Shown here piece after piece: positions 37,134 to 46,188 of a DNA stretch of 64,000 nucleotides; position 1 is the first letter of the stretch, and each line of letters opens with the position of its first letter. The stretch covers positions 124,001-188,000 of the forward strand of contig JAEINT010000005.1 of assembly GCA_016342745.1 (NCBI GenBank). The letters are read 5' to 3'. The notes under the pieces were generated by a model. That model was not told where the DNA came from, did not search any database, and saw nothing but the letters and a program-made list of their open reading frames with translations. Made by a program: the position numbers and the translations under genes. The DNA comes from Labilibaculum sp. Lineage in GTDB: Bacteria > Bacteroidota > Bacteroidia > Bacteroidales > Marinifilaceae.

Positions 37134-37388
37134 ATGCTCCCAAAGTTTTTATTAGCAGACAATTCACAAGAGTTACCAGATACTCTTTTTATCATCCACA
37201 CACATTCTCCTAAGTGTATTATTGAATGTGATGTAGAGGATTTTACTTCTAATCAGACGGTACATTGGTTAGATAAAGCTCCTGAAGATGAAAATCTGAT
37301 TGTAGATCTAATGGATGAGGCCGAGACATTCTACAATGATGAGTTGGAGAGTCAGGAAGATCTTTATGACGAAGAATTTGATGATTAA
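37134..37388 (+). CDS. Small acidic conserved-looking protein
   Basis: 84 residues, strongly acidic tail (last 20 residues nearly all Asp/Glu/Tyr/Leu). Begins MLPKFLLADNSQELPDTLFIIHTHSPKC... . No signal or membrane segment. I know no function; such proteins occur next to PspC genes in Bacteroidota. It is 14 nt before the PspC gene, so probably one operon, under the promoter at 37080. Confidence 0.65.
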   Translation: MLPKFLLADNSQELPDTLFIIHTHSPKCIIECDVEDFTSNQTVHWLDKAPEDENLIVDLMDEAETFYNDELESQEDLYDEEFDD

Positions 37389-37402
37389 TTAAAAACAATA
37401 TT

Positions 37403-37591
37403 ATGGCAGGAAAATTAAGAAGATCATCAGATAAGATGATTGCTGGTGTATGTGCAGGAATAGCAGATTATTTAGGATGGGAAACAAGCATTGTCCGAAT
37501 AGCCTATGTATTGCTTTCAATATTTAGTGCGGGTTTTCCCGGATTATTGGTTTACATCATTCTTTGGTTTGTAATGCCTGATGAATATTAA
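37403..37591 (+). CDS. PspC-domain membrane protein
   Basis: 62 residues: the PspC motif KLRRSSDKMIAGVCAGIADYLG followed by one long hydrophobic helix (about 33-56, IAYVLLSIFSAGFPGLLVYIILWFV contained) ending MPDEY. PspC proteins sense or modulate membrane stress. It is a minimal form. Ends 22 nt before a terminator. Confidence 0.9.
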   Translation: MAGKLRRSSDKMIAGVCAGIADYLGWETSIVRIAYVLLSIFSAGFPGLLVYIILWFVMPDEY

Positions 37592-37613
37592 TAAATATTT
37601 CAATTAAATATAG

Positions 37614-37641
37614 AAGGGAAAAAGCGAGTGCTTTTTCCCTT
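37614..37641 (+). terminator. Terminator after pspC
   Basis: Perfect 12-bp stem (AAGGGAAAAAGC), 4-nt loop, T-rich tail. Confidence 0.85.
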
Positions 37642-37675
37642 TTCTTTTTTGGTAATTAGCTCATTATTAACAGGT

Positions 37676-37695
37676 AATCGATAGCGCTATCGATT
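37676..37695. promoter_or_regulatory. Perfect 20-bp palindrome, possible operator
   Basis: AATCGATAGCGCTATCGATT, equal to its own reverse complement, 80 bp upstream of the next predicted promoter. Even palindromes centred on GCGC suit dimeric regulators such as the LacI family. No regulator gene is close by. Chance is unlikely for 20 bp, but it may also be a repeat. Confidence 0.45.
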
Positions 37696-37754
37696 GTGTT
37701 TTATAACAGATCAGAAATAAGATAATTATCATGATTTGCACCTTCTTTTTCTTC

Positions 37755-37813
37755 TATTTTTGCAGCGATTTTGAACAAGGGGGAAGTGAAAATCATACAG
37801 TAGCAGTTTAATC
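37755..37813 (+). promoter_or_regulatory. Promoter -7 element and a leader resembling a shortened cobalamin-box
   Basis: TATTTTTG (37755-37762) fits the -7 consensus; TTTG lies 16 nt upstream, which is short. The leader then reads AACAAGGGGGAAGTGAAAAT near 37774, continued by CATACAGTAGCAGTTTAATC. This resembles the GGGAA..GTGAAAATC..ACAG..CTGT..AATC core of cobalamin riboswitches, but the P5 stem is missing. I regard this as weak. Confidence 0.25.
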
Positions 37814-37870
37814 TTGCATTCGTAAATCAGCTTCCGTCAGACAAACAACAACACTTTAATAAATTTACTG

Positions 37871-38584
37871 ATGAAGTTTTTAAAATCTATCTTTTTGATA
37901 GGATTATTGCTAATCTGCGGGGGAGTAAAAGCAGACGAATTACCTTCGAAAACGAGCGTTAATACAAGTATTGATCTTGTGAGTAGACACTTGTGGCGTG
38001 GTTTTAATAGTGGAACAGCTCCAACTATTGAGCCTACAATCGAATTGCAAACCGGACGGTTTACAGTTGGTGCATGGGGAGCTTATGCATTCGATGAAAG
38101 TTATCAGGAAATCGATTTGTATTTGCAATACAATACACCACTGTTCCAGTTTAGTCTTTACGATTTTTACTGTCCAGCACCTGATTTTTCAAATTCTAAA
38201 TTTTTCGATTTTGATAGTAATGAAAGTGTTCATTTGTTCGATTTTGTAGCCAAATACAAAGGCTGTGAAAAGTTTCCAATATCAGTAATGGGATCTGTTT
38301 TATTTTATGGAGAAATGGACCGTGATGAAAATAATGACCAGCGTTATTCTACTTATTTTGAATTTGGGTATTCTAATTTCGTTGGAGGAAGAAAATTTGC
38401 CTACGCGTTGGGATTCACTCCTTTTGATGGTATGTATGATGATAAAATCAATCTGGTAAATGCCAGCATCACAACTTACGATGAAATAAAATTGTCAGAT
38501 TCTTTTTCTTTACCAGTTAGAGGTGGTCTTACCTTAAATCCTGTATCGGAGCGCTTGTTCCTTACTTTTGCGGTAACACTATAA
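37871..38584 (+). CDS. Putative small outer-membrane porin-like protein
   Basis: 237 residues with a signal peptide (1-21, GGVKADE). NTSIDLVSRHLWRGFNSG near the start is the (S)R(Y/H)xWRG motif seen in TorF-type porins, and the sequence ends LFLTFAVTL in alternating strands, so a 10-12-strand barrel is likely. Substrate unknown. Transcribed alone from the region with the palindrome. Confidence 0.65.
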   Translation: MKFLKSIFLIGLLLICGGVKADELPSKTSVNTSIDLVSRHLWRGFNSGTAPTIEPTIELQTGRFTVGAWGAYAFDESYQEIDLYLQYNTPLFQFSLYDFYCPAPDFSNSKFFDFDSNESVHLFDFVAKYKGCEKFPISVMGSVLFYGEMDRDENNDQRYSTYFEFGYSNFVGGRKFAYALGFTPFDGMYDDKINLVNASITTYDEIKLSDSFSLPVRGGLTLNPVSERLFLTFAVTL

Positions 38585-38607
38585 AGATCCACTAAAATAT
38601 ATTTGAT

Positions 38608-38634
38608 AGGCTGCCTTAATGGTAGCCTTTTTTT
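38608..38634 (+). terminator. Terminator after the porin-like gene
   Basis: 8-bp stem (AGGCTGCC / GGTAGCCT with one G-U), 5-nt loop, long T run. Confidence 0.75.
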
Positions 38635-38705
38635 TTGTGCATTCTTTTCGGCTTTCACAAAAGAAATCATGATATTTAAGTTTGTAAAATAGATTGATAT
38701 CAAAT

Positions 38706-39089
38706 ATGAAAGCTTTAGAAAATGTAAACGAATTTCACGCAGCCTTTGGGGTAAATGTGGAAAAGAAACCTGTTATACCAAATAAAAAAAGATGTGAGTT
38801 GAGGCAGAATATAATTCAAGAAGAAGTTGATGAATTAAAGGCAGCATGGGAATCGGGAAATTTAATTGATGTTGCTGATGCTTTAGCTGATATTCATTAC
38901 GTAGTTATGGGAACAGTGCTCGAATTTGGTTTGCAAGATAAGTATCCCGATATTTTTAAGGAAGTACACCGTAGTAACATGAGTAAATTAGATGAAAATG
39001 GCAATGCTATTTATCGAGAAGATGGTAAGGTGATTAAATCCGAATTGTACTCAAAGCCTCAAATCGAGGAAATTTTAAATGACAATTGA
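38706..39089 (+). CDS. MazG-like nucleotide pyrophosphohydrolase
   Basis: 127 residues from the ATG at 38706 (MKALENVNEFHAAFGV). All-helical NTP-PPase fold; EEVDELKAAWESGN and VADALADIHYVVMG carry the EExxE and ExxD-like metal residues of the MazG/PRA-PH superfamily. It likely hydrolyses a (d)NTP to the monophosphate; substrate unknown. A TAAGTTTG -7 box at 38677-38684 suggests a promoter of its own. Confidence 0.88.
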   Translation: MKALENVNEFHAAFGVNVEKKPVIPNKKRCELRQNIIQEEVDELKAAWESGNLIDVADALADIHYVVMGTVLEFGLQDKYPDIFKEVHRSNMSKLDENGNAIYREDGKVIKSELYSKPQIEEILNDN

Positions 39090-39119
39090 AATCTAATCGT
39101 ACGCTGAAAAATAGAACTT

Positions 39120-39908
39120 ATGAAATTGACGAAATATCATGTTGATGCATTTACAGATCAACTTTTTGGTGGTAATCCCGCTTGCGTAATTCCATTGGAA
39201 GATTGGCTGCCAGATGATTTGTTAATGAAGATTACAAAAGAGAATAATTTAGCCGAAACGGTATTTTTTACAAAAACTAATAATGGATTTCACATTAGAT
39301 GGTTCACACCAGAAATCGAAATGGATTTGTGTGGTCATGCTACTCTTGCTTCTGCTCATGTCATCAAAAAACATTTAAATTATTCTGGAAATAAGATATG
39401 CTTTAGCTCTGCCAGTGGAGAATTAGCTGTTACCTTCGATGAGGATCGATACGTATTGGATTTTCCTTCAAGAATGCCCGAAAAAGCAGAATTGCCAACT
39501 ATAATTAAAGCAAGTTTAAATGTGCAGCCACAGGAAGTGTTTTTGGCTAGAGACTATGTTTTAGTTTATAAATCCGAAGAGGAGGTTAAGGCACTAAATC
39601 CTGATAAGAACAAGTTGGAAGCAATCGATTTGGGGCATGGAGGGATTGTATGCACATCACTTGGGGAGGAAGCTGATTTTGTATCCCGTTTTTTTACGCC
39701 AGGAGCTACTATATTCGAAGATCCAGTAACGGGTTCGGCACATTGTAGTTTGGTACCATTTTGGAGCAAACGATTAAAGAAAAAGGAATTACTTGCTCAT
39801 CAGATTTCAGATCGTCAAGGAATCTTATTTTGCGAGAATAAAGAGGAAAGAGTACTACTTGTTGGAAACGCAATAACCTATAGCGTAGGCGAGATTTATT
39901 TAGACTAG
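39120..39908 (+). CDS. PhzF-family isomerase-like protein
   Basis: 262 residues, full length. DAFTDQLFGGNPACVIPLEDW at the start, NNLAETVFF (catalytic Glu), DLCGHATLASAHV and the C-terminal FEDPVTGSAHCSLVP are PhzF signatures. Family members isomerise or epimerise small acids; the substrate is unknown, and no phenazine genes are present. 30 nt after the MazG-like gene. A copy of its 3' end is found at 40731. Confidence 0.93.
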   Translation: MKLTKYHVDAFTDQLFGGNPACVIPLEDWLPDDLLMKITKENNLAETVFFTKTNNGFHIRWFTPEIEMDLCGHATLASAHVIKKHLNYSGNKICFSSASGELAVTFDEDRYVLDFPSRMPEKAELPTIIKASLNVQPQEVFLARDYVLVYKSEEEVKALNPDKNKLEAIDLGHGGIVCTSLGEEADFVSRFFTPGATIFEDPVTGSAHCSLVPFWSKRLKKKELLAHQISDRQGILFCENKEERVLLVGNAITYSVGEIYLD

Positions 39909-40057
39909 TATTTATCTCGTGAGACTATTTAACAAGTAAGTAAATTATATCTTGTTTCGCTTGATTGTTTTTATTAGGTTTGTTAGTTGGTGTAAATGAG
40001 CAAGAGTTTTGCAATAGGTTCATCTTGTATTATAAAATAATTAAAAAAAAAGAAACT

Positions 40058-40660
40058 ATGAAAACCGAAAACTTAGCCCTAATGAGAAGTGCTAGAGAAT
40101 CTCTAAGCGGAAAATGGGGAGTTGCTATTGGAACAACAGTTGTTTATCTTTTAATTGTAGGTAGTTTACAATTTATTCCTATTGCAGGAGCCATTGCAGG
40201 TTTAATTATTACTGGACCATTAATGTTAGGCTTAACAGTATTCTTTTTGTCAATTTCTCGTGATGAAGAAGCTGAGTTAAATCAATTATTTTCAGGATTC
40301 AATAATTTTGGAACAGCATTGGGAACTTATTTATTGATGGTGGTTTTCACTTTGTTATGGTCTCTTTTATTGATTATACCTGGAATTATTGCTGCAATTT
40401 CCTACTCAATGAGTTTCTTTATTCTTGCAGAGAATCCTTCAATTGGTGCGATGGAAGCGATTGATAAAAGTAAAGCAATGATGTATGGTTACAAATGGAA
40501 AATGTTTTGTATGATGGTTAGATTTTTCCTTTGGTCATTACTATGTATGTTAACTTTAGGAATAGGTTTCTTATGGTTGATTCCTTACATGCAAGTTAGT
40601 TACGTTAAGTTCTATGAAGATATTAAAGATACTCCTCTTGTTGCTGAAATAGAGAACTAG
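40058..40660 (+). CDS. DUF975 multi-pass membrane protein
   Basis: 200 residues from the ATG at 40058 (MKTENLALMRSARESLSGKW); upstream in-frame ATG lies in the AT-rich leader and adds unmatched residues. The N-terminal RSARESLSGKWGVAIG and MSFFILAENPSIGAMEAIDKSKAMM are DUF975 motifs. Five to six membrane helices. Function unknown. Sits between phzF and its remnant. Confidence 0.8.
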   Translation: MKTENLALMRSARESLSGKWGVAIGTTVVYLLIVGSLQFIPIAGAIAGLIITGPLMLGLTVFFLSISRDEEAELNQLFSGFNNFGTALGTYLLMVVFTLLWSLLLIIPGIIAAISYSMSFFILAENPSIGAMEAIDKSKAMMYGYKWKMFCMMVRFFLWSLLCMLTLGIGFLWLIPYMQVSYVKFYEDIKDTPLVAEIEN

Positions 40661-40678
40661 GATTATTATTATATTAAG

Positions 40679-40712
40679 CAGCCCCAGAATTCTTTTTTTG
40701 AGGCTGTTTTTT
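40679..40712 (+). terminator. Terminator after the DUF975 gene
   Basis: CAGCCCC/GAGGCTG stem (one mismatch) with a 14-nt loop and T8. Imperfect but well placed. Confidence 0.55.
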
Positions 40713-40730
40713 TATAATAGAATGTAAGGT

Positions 40731-40805
40731 CAAAATAAGGGAGGAAGATTATTACTTGCTGGAAACGCGATAACCTATAGTGTAGGCGAGATTTATTTGG
40801 ATTGA
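40731..40805 (+). pseudogene. Remnant of a second phzF (last 24 codons)
   Basis: 75 nt encode QNKGGRLLLAGNAITYSVGE-like residues and IYLD before TGA, matching the last 24 codons and stop of the phzF gene (39834-39908). In 63 aligned 3' nt only about 10 differ, and half are silent. No upstream part of the gene remains. It points to a tandem phzF duplication followed by loss, or replacement by the DUF975 gene. Confidence 0.8.
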
Positions 40806-40933
40806 AATAAAATGATCATTGAAGAATTATTAAAAAGTAATTCAAATGTAGTTTTATTGTTAATTAAGGTTAATCAGTATAAAAATTTTATTTTTCAGGA
40901 TGTTTCTCTATAATAGTTTGTGTAGTTTTAGAT

Positions 40934-42268
40934 ATGCTCAAATTTAAAACAGACGAACAAACGCTAAATGATTTAAAAATATTTCCAAAATATCGTAAGG
41001 ATACTTCAATTTTCGGATACTTTGATAAAACAAAAACTAGAGGTGGTTCAATTGCTTTGCATAAGTTAATGTATTCTCCTTTTAATGCTTATAAAGATAT
41101 TGTTGATCAGGTAGATGCAATTAAGTATTCTTTTAGACTGGAAGAGGAAATTAATTTGTGTTTAAACGATGACAAGCTCGATATTATAGAATATTATTTA
41201 AATCTAAACACGGCTTCTCTTAGAGATAATTTATTGGATGCATTGTTCGACAAAATCTCTTATAAATTAAAGCCAACAAATGGTTACTATTTAACTTTAC
41301 AGGCATTAAAATATATTCAGGAGCATTTTAACTTTTTGGGTTTATTAATTGAATCATTCAAAGGAGAAAAACTTCCAGTATTTTTCGCTGGACTTAGAGA
41401 TGATGTTATTGCCATTCAAAAAAATCAAGATTTCGAGTCATTATTTAATAATGAGAAAAAAAAAATATCCTTCAGACAGATTAATCATTTTGACGCATTG
41501 TTAAAGGATAAATACAGTGAGTTACTAAAGCAAGTAATCAAGAAAACATATTTATTAGATGCGTATTTATCTGTAGGTAAGATTGCTCAAGAAGGTGATT
41601 TTACTTTCCCGAAATTTATAAATTCTGAAACTCCGAAGTTTAATGCAAAGCAACTCTTTCATCCTTTTGTACCCAAGCCAGTACCGTGCGATTTCGAATT
41701 AGGAAAAAACAAGAATCTTTGCTTTTTGACAGGGCCTAATATGGCAGGTAAATCAACCTTTTTGAAAGCTGTAGCTTTAACTATTTATTTGGCACATATA
41801 GGTTTTCCTGTTCCATCAAAAGATTGTACGCTAAGTGTTTTTAATGGTTTATTTACCACGATTAATCTATCTGATGATATCGAAATTGGGTATAGCCATT
41901 ATTACAGTGAAGTAAAGAGAGTAAAAGAAATAGCAACTCAGATTAAAGAACAGAAGAATTTGTTGATTATTTTTGATGAGTTATTTCGAGGAACCAATGT
42001 GAAAGACGCATGTGATTCCGGTTTATTGGTAACAAAAGGATTTTTAAATTCTAAGAAGTCACTATTCTTAATTTCTAGTCATATTACTGAGATTGGAGAG
42101 GAGTTAGAATCAGAAAAATGTGTTGACCTTAAATATTTTGAATCAAGATTAGATGGGGATGTTCCTGTTAATACCTACCAAATAAAAGAAGGAATTTCTA
42201 GCGAAAGGCATGGTTTAGCGATTGTAAATAGAGAAGGAATAGCTGAGATTTTAGAGAATGCAATTTAA
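40934..42268 (+). CDS. MutS-like ATPase without mismatch-recognition domain
   Basis: 444 residues. Only the lever/clamp-like helical part and the ATPase domain are present: Walker A LTGPNMAGKSTF (about 265-276), LLIIFDELFRGTNVKDA (Walker B), SSHITEIGEEL. MutS I/II domains for mismatch binding are missing, so it is not a normal MutS. Such short MutS-family ATPases are common in Bacteroidota; role unknown. 5 nt upstream of a pentapeptide gene. Confidence 0.9.
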   Translation: MLKFKTDEQTLNDLKIFPKYRKDTSIFGYFDKTKTRGGSIALHKLMYSPFNAYKDIVDQVDAIKYSFRLEEEINLCLNDDKLDIIEYYLNLNTASLRDNLLDALFDKISYKLKPTNGYYLTLQALKYIQEHFNFLGLLIESFKGEKLPVFFAGLRDDVIAIQKNQDFESLFNNEKKKISFRQINHFDALLKDKYSELLKQVIKKTYLLDAYLSVGKIAQEGDFTFPKFINSETPKFNAKQLFHPFVPKPVPCDFELGKNKNLCFLTGPNMAGKSTFLKAVALTIYLAHIGFPVPSKDCTLSVFNGLFTTINLSDDIEIGYSHYYSEVKRVKEIATQIKEQKNLLIIFDELFRGTNVKDACDSGLLVTKGFLNSKKSLFLISSHITEIGEELESEKCVDLKYFESRLDGDVPVNTYQIKEGISSERHGLAIVNREGIAEILENAI

Positions 42269-42273
42269 TTAAT

Positions 42274-42840
42274 ATGGAATACGTAGAAGATAAAGTTATT
42301 GAAAAGAAAGATTATTCAGCAGAAGGCTTGCCAAAAGGAGAGTATGAAAATTGTCGTTTTGTGAATTGTTCATTTGCGAATTGCGATTTGTCTGAGAATA
42401 TTTTTCTAGAATGTGAATTTGAACAATGCGATCTAAGTCTGGCTAAATTAAATTACACAGCTATTCGCGACACTGAATTTAAGTTTTGTAAGATGATTGG
42501 TGTTGGATTTCAGGATTGTAATCAATTATTATTATCGGTAAACTTTCAGGATTGTCAGCTTAATTTGGCTTCTTTTTATAAATTAAAATTGAAAGGGACT
42601 CAATTTGTAAATTGTAATTTACAGGAGGTCGATTTTACAGAAACAGATTTAACTGGCTCAAATTTCGACAATTGTGATTTAAGTAGAACAGTTTTTGAGT
42701 ATACCAATATTGAAAAAGCTGATTTAAGAAGTTCCTTTAATTATCTAATTAATCCAGAAGTTAATAAAATAATAAAGGCAAAGTTTTCTCTTTCGGGAGT
42801 AGTTGGTTTGCTAAGTCAGTTCGATATTGAAATAGAATAA
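42274..42840 (+). CDS. Pentapeptide-repeat protein, Qnr-like
   Basis: 188 residues of A(D/N)LxF-type repeats (ENCRFVNCSFANCDLSENIF; CNLQEVDFTETDLTGSNFDN) forming a right-handed beta-helix. The C-terminal NPEVNKIIKAKFSLSGVVGL matches the end of Qnr proteins, which protect DNA gyrase from quinolones. Length is near Qnr (about 215) but shorter. It may be a gyrase-interacting protein; resistance cannot be claimed. Probably co-transcribed with the MutS-like gene. Confidence 0.8.
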   Translation: MEYVEDKVIEKKDYSAEGLPKGEYENCRFVNCSFANCDLSENIFLECEFEQCDLSLAKLNYTAIRDTEFKFCKMIGVGFQDCNQLLLSVNFQDCQLNLASFYKLKLKGTQFVNCNLQEVDFTETDLTGSNFDNCDLSRTVFEYTNIEKADLRSSFNYLINPEVNKIIKAKFSLSGVVGLLSQFDIEIE

Positions 42841-42843
42841 AAA

Positions 42844-42874
42844 AGCTGCTTCAATTTCTTGAAACAGCTCTTGT
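42844..42874. terminator. Terminator between convergent genes
   Basis: AGCTGcTTCAA / TTGAAaCAGCT, 10 of 11 bp, 4-nt loop, T-rich right side and A-rich left side. Confidence 0.65.
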
Positions 42875-42902
42875 TATAAGCAAAATGAATAGTATTGATA
42901 TA

Positions 42903-43454
42903 TTAAGCGGCTTTTTTCACCAAAGCTTTTGCTGTAGGGAAATCTACCGGAACCTCTGTTAAGTTGTGGGTATAATTAGTAAACGTGATTTCAGTCACTA
43001 CTGCAAGAATATCAATAAGTGCTTTTTCATTGAATCCAGCTGCAAAAAAGTTTTCTTTAGCTTCATTAGTTGCCTTTCCATTGCTTCTGGAAATTTCAGC
43101 TGCTAAGTTGCTTATAGCGCTCAATTTAGGATCATCAATACTACCATCTCTTAGCTGCAGTGTCTCATTTTCTGTAAAGCCATTCATTTTAGCGATAGCC
43201 GTATGTGCCGCTAAACAATATTGACATTCGTTCACTTCAGAAACAGCCAACCTTATTGTCTCCAATTCTTTGTTTGAAAAACTTCCTTTACCTACTTGAC
43301 TTGAAAAATTTAGGAAACTTTCTAATGTATCACTAGAGTATGCAATGGTGGCAAAAAGATTTGGAATCATTCCCAATTGTCCCTTTACTTTGTCTAGAAT
43401 TTGTAGTCCTTTTTCGTCTAATTGTTCTCTCGTTGGTACTGAAATTGTTCTCAT
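42903..43454 (-). CDS. AhpD-like (carboxymuconolactone decarboxylase family) protein
   Basis: 183 residues. The CxxC/His motif ECQYCLAAHTAIAK (about 77-90) is the active site of AhpD-type alkylhydroperoxidases. It may reduce peroxides through the CxxC pair; partner unknown. Downstream of an AraC regulator on the same strand (144 nt apart), perhaps its target. Confidence 0.88.
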   Translation of the reverse strand: MRTISVPTREQLDEKGLQILDKVKGQLGMIPNLFATIAYSSDTLESFLNFSSQVGKGSFSNKELETIRLAVSEVNECQYCLAAHTAIAKMNGFTENETLQLRDGSIDDPKLSAISNLAAEISRSNGKATNEAKENFFAAGFNEKALIDILAVVTEITFTNYTHNLTEVPVDFPTAKALVKKAA

Positions 43455-43598
43455 CTGTTTTAATTTTTATAATGATTTATATTTTGATCTTTTAACGATT
43501 ATATGTCTTTCGATCTAATGACATTACAAAGATGGAGCAATAAAAAACGGGTAAGAATGGCTATTCTTCCCCGCGACTTGATGATTTTTCCCTTCGTA

Positions 43599-44438
43599 CT
43601 AAATAATGGATGATTTTTTGAAATCGCTAGGGCTTTTCCCAACGGATTTTTTAAAAAAGCGACTGAAATGAGCTGCATCATCAAAGCCAATTTCAAAGGC
43701 AATCTCCTTGGCACTTTTATCGGTATAAAGAAAGAGACGTTTGGCCTCTAGTACAATCCGTTCTTGAATTACCTGCAAAGGACTTTTGCTATTGTATTCA
43801 CCAAATAGGTTCGATAAGGTTTTTGGTGATTTATTTAAAAGATCGGCGTAATCAGCAACCTTGTGTTTGTTTTTAAAATGCATTTCCACCAACACATTAA
43901 ATTGGCGAATGAGATCCAATTTATCTTGGTTAATTTCAGGGTTCTCAAGATTTTTTCGTGCCAAACGTGTGCATTTAATCAGAAACCTTTTCAATAAAAC
44001 TTGTAACATTTCTCCCTGGATTTGATCTTGATTTTCAAATTCTTCAAGCATGACTTGATAAAGTAAATCAAAACTATTTTGCTCTTCAGAACTTAGGCTA
44101 ACAATTGGTACATCAGAGGAACCAAAGAATAAATAGCCATAACAAGATACCTCTTGATCATGCTGCTGAATACAATAGAATTCTCGATTAAAAATAAGAG
44201 CAAGCATGTTCTCTTCCGTATCGATAATTTCTATTTTATTTAAAGGTGTCAGGAAAATAATTTGATTTTCAATAATTGTATAATCAATACCATCTACACG
44301 AATTGTGGCTTTTCCATTTTTTAGCCAAAGAATTCGATAATATTCATTTTCTTTTAAGAGAAGTTCATTGTCGGTGCAAGGAAGTGTACTTAGTGAAAAT
44401 AAAGATTCGTTTCTCTCATTCTTGTATATGTGTTTCAT
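43599..44438 (-). CDS. AraC-family transcriptional regulator
   Basis: 279 residues. C-terminal double HTH (about 185-275): YADLLNKSPKTLSNLFGEYN and SAKEIAFEIGFDDAAHFSRFF followed by KKSVGKSPSDF, the AraC signature. N-terminal cupin-like sensor (about 15-105). Likely controls the AhpD-like gene downstream; inference from position. Confidence 0.93.
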   Translation of the reverse strand: MKHIYKNERNESLFSLSTLPCTDNELLLKENEYYRILWLKNGKATIRVDGIDYTIIENQIIFLTPLNKIEIIDTEENMLALIFNREFYCIQQHDQEVSCYGYLFFGSSDVPIVSLSSEEQNSFDLLYQVMLEEFENQDQIQGEMLQVLLKRFLIKCTRLARKNLENPEINQDKLDLIRQFNVLVEMHFKNKHKVADYADLLNKSPKTLSNLFGEYNSKSPLQVIQERIVLEAKRLFLYTDKSAKEIAFEIGFDDAAHFSRFFKKSVGKSPSDFKKSSII

Positions 44439-44477
44439 GTTTCATTTACTTTTAGGTAAAAAGTAAAGTACAAAAAA

Positions 44478-44501
44478 AAAGAGACTCCTTAGAGCCTCTT
44501 T
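44478..44501 (-). terminator. Terminator of the AGCS gene
   Basis: 10-bp stem (AAAGAGGCTC / GAGTCTCTTT, one G-U) with 4-nt loop and T-run on the minus strand. Confidence 0.75.
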
Positions 44502-44517
44502 TACAATTTATAATGCT

Positions 44518-46188
44518 TTACACTTCTTCAGGATGTTCCTTTTTGAACTTATCCCAATAGGTATTTAGGGTCGTTTTCATGTCTTTGTGTAGCATTAAAA
44601 TTCCAATTAAGTTTGGCAATGCCATAAGCACAATGGTAATCCCAGAAATGGTCCAAATTATGGTTGTATCTGCAAATGATGCCACAAAAAAACCAATACA
44701 ATAAATAATTCGATAGGGTAGAACTCCTTTTGCTCCGAAGAGATAGGTTACGGATCTACCACCGTAGTACGCCCATGCAATTGCAGTTGAGAATGCAAAC
44801 AAGAGTAAACCTATAGAAACAATCCATCGTCCCCAATTACCTAATAAACTTCTCGAAAATGCTTCGGCAGTTAATGGAGCCGAATGCATTAATGAATTAC
44901 CTTTGAAATAAACTCCATTTTCTGAAGTAAATTTCCCTAGTTCAATTTTTACTTTACCAGAATATAAATCTCCGTCAGTATTGTAGATCAAAACATTTTC
45001 GGCAATTGATCGTGCATTTATAATGCTTACCTGATTCTCGATACTGCCATTTTTCACCTTCAACTCACCATTGAACAAAGGAAGCTTCTTCTGATTGCCT
45101 AAGAATTGATATAACTCGTTCCTGTCATCTTCATTGGTGTCGTCATATTGATCTGCCATGACTACCATATCTGTAGGTTGAAACTGATTAGGTAGTTTCT
45201 CATTCCATACGCCAGATGAAAGGATAACCAAACCTGTCAGCGTACAGATAACAATTGTATCAATAAAAGGCTCCAGAATAGCTACCATACCTTCTGAAAC
45301 AGGTTCTTCTGTTCTTGCAGCAGCATGAGCAATGGGTGCAGATCCTTGTCCAGCTTCATTACTAAACAAACCACGATTAACACCTTTAGTTAGTGCATAA
45401 GAGAAACCAGCACCTAAAAAACCACCAACAGCAGCAGTACCTGAAAATACATTTGTGAAAATGGATATAAAGGAGGGTATGATATTTTCGTAATTGTAAA
45501 AGATTACCGCTAACGCACCTACAAGGTAAATTAGGGCCATAGTTGGAACAAGTTTTTCGGTTACTTTCGCAATTCGTTTAATTCCACCTAAAATTACAAA
45601 TGCAAGAAGGATAGAAAGTATTGCACCAACTAACATCTTATTGAAACCGAAAGTTGAAAATAAGGAGTTAGTTATTGAATTTATTTGCGGTAAACTACCT
45701 GTTCCAAATGAAGAAATAATAGTCATAGCCGCAAAAAATCCTGCTAACCATTTCATATTTAACTTATTCTTCATATAATACATCGGTCCACCAGAAATAA
45801 AACCTTTCTCATCAGTTTCGCGGTATTTGTGCGATAAAGTTACCTCAACAAATTTGGTAGTCATTCCTAGAAAAGCAGTTACCAGCATCCAGAATAATGC
45901 CGCTGGCCCTCCCAAATAAATAGCCAAAGCTACACCAGCAATATTTCCAGTTCCAACAGTTCCTGAAAGAGCAGTTGTTAATGCTTGAAAGTGAGATGCA
46001 TCTCCTTTTTCGCCAGGTTTATCGTATTTCCCTCTAACTACTTTTAGTGCATGTTTAAAAAAGCGGAATTGAGGGAATTTAAGGTAAATGGTAAAAAACA
46101 GACCGGTACCTATTAATAGAATAGGAAACCATTTGCTTCCACCTAAAAATCCTTCTATTATAGTTAGGAAATCGTTCAAATTATGCAT
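44518..46188 (-). CDS. Sodium:alanine/glycine symporter (AGCS family) with large loop insert
   Basis: 556 residues; family norm is about 450-480. Motifs: [47 protein letters not shown] (all AGCS). Na+-coupled uptake of alanine or glycine. About 100 hydrophilic residues (about 335-435) are inserted between two late helices, with no known domain. Ends of the protein are normal. Confidence 0.93.
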   Translation of the reverse strand: MHNLNDFLTIIEGFLGGSKWFPILLIGTGLFFTIYLKFPQFRFFKHALKVVRGKYDKPGEKGDASHFQALTTALSGTVGTGNIAGVALAIYLGGPAALFWMLVTAFLGMTTKFVEVTLSHKYRETDEKGFISGGPMYYMKNKLNMKWLAGFFAAMTIISSFGTGSLPQINSITNSLFSTFGFNKMLVGAILSILLAFVILGGIKRIAKVTEKLVPTMALIYLVGALAVIFYNYENIIPSFISIFTNVFSGTAAVGGFLGAGFSYALTKGVNRGLFSNEAGQGSAPIAHAAARTEEPVSEGMVAILEPFIDTIVICTLTGLVILSSGVWNEKLPNQFQPTDMVVMADQYDDTNEDDRNELYQFLGNQKKLPLFNGELKVKNGSIENQVSIINARSIAENVLIYNTDGDLYSGKVKIELGKFTSENGVYFKGNSLMHSAPLTAEAFSRSLLGNWGRWIVSIGLLLFAFSTAIAWAYYGGRSVTYLFGAKGVLPYRIIYCIGFFVASFADTTIIWTISGITIVLMALPNLIGILMLHKDMKTTLNTYWDKFKKEHPEEV

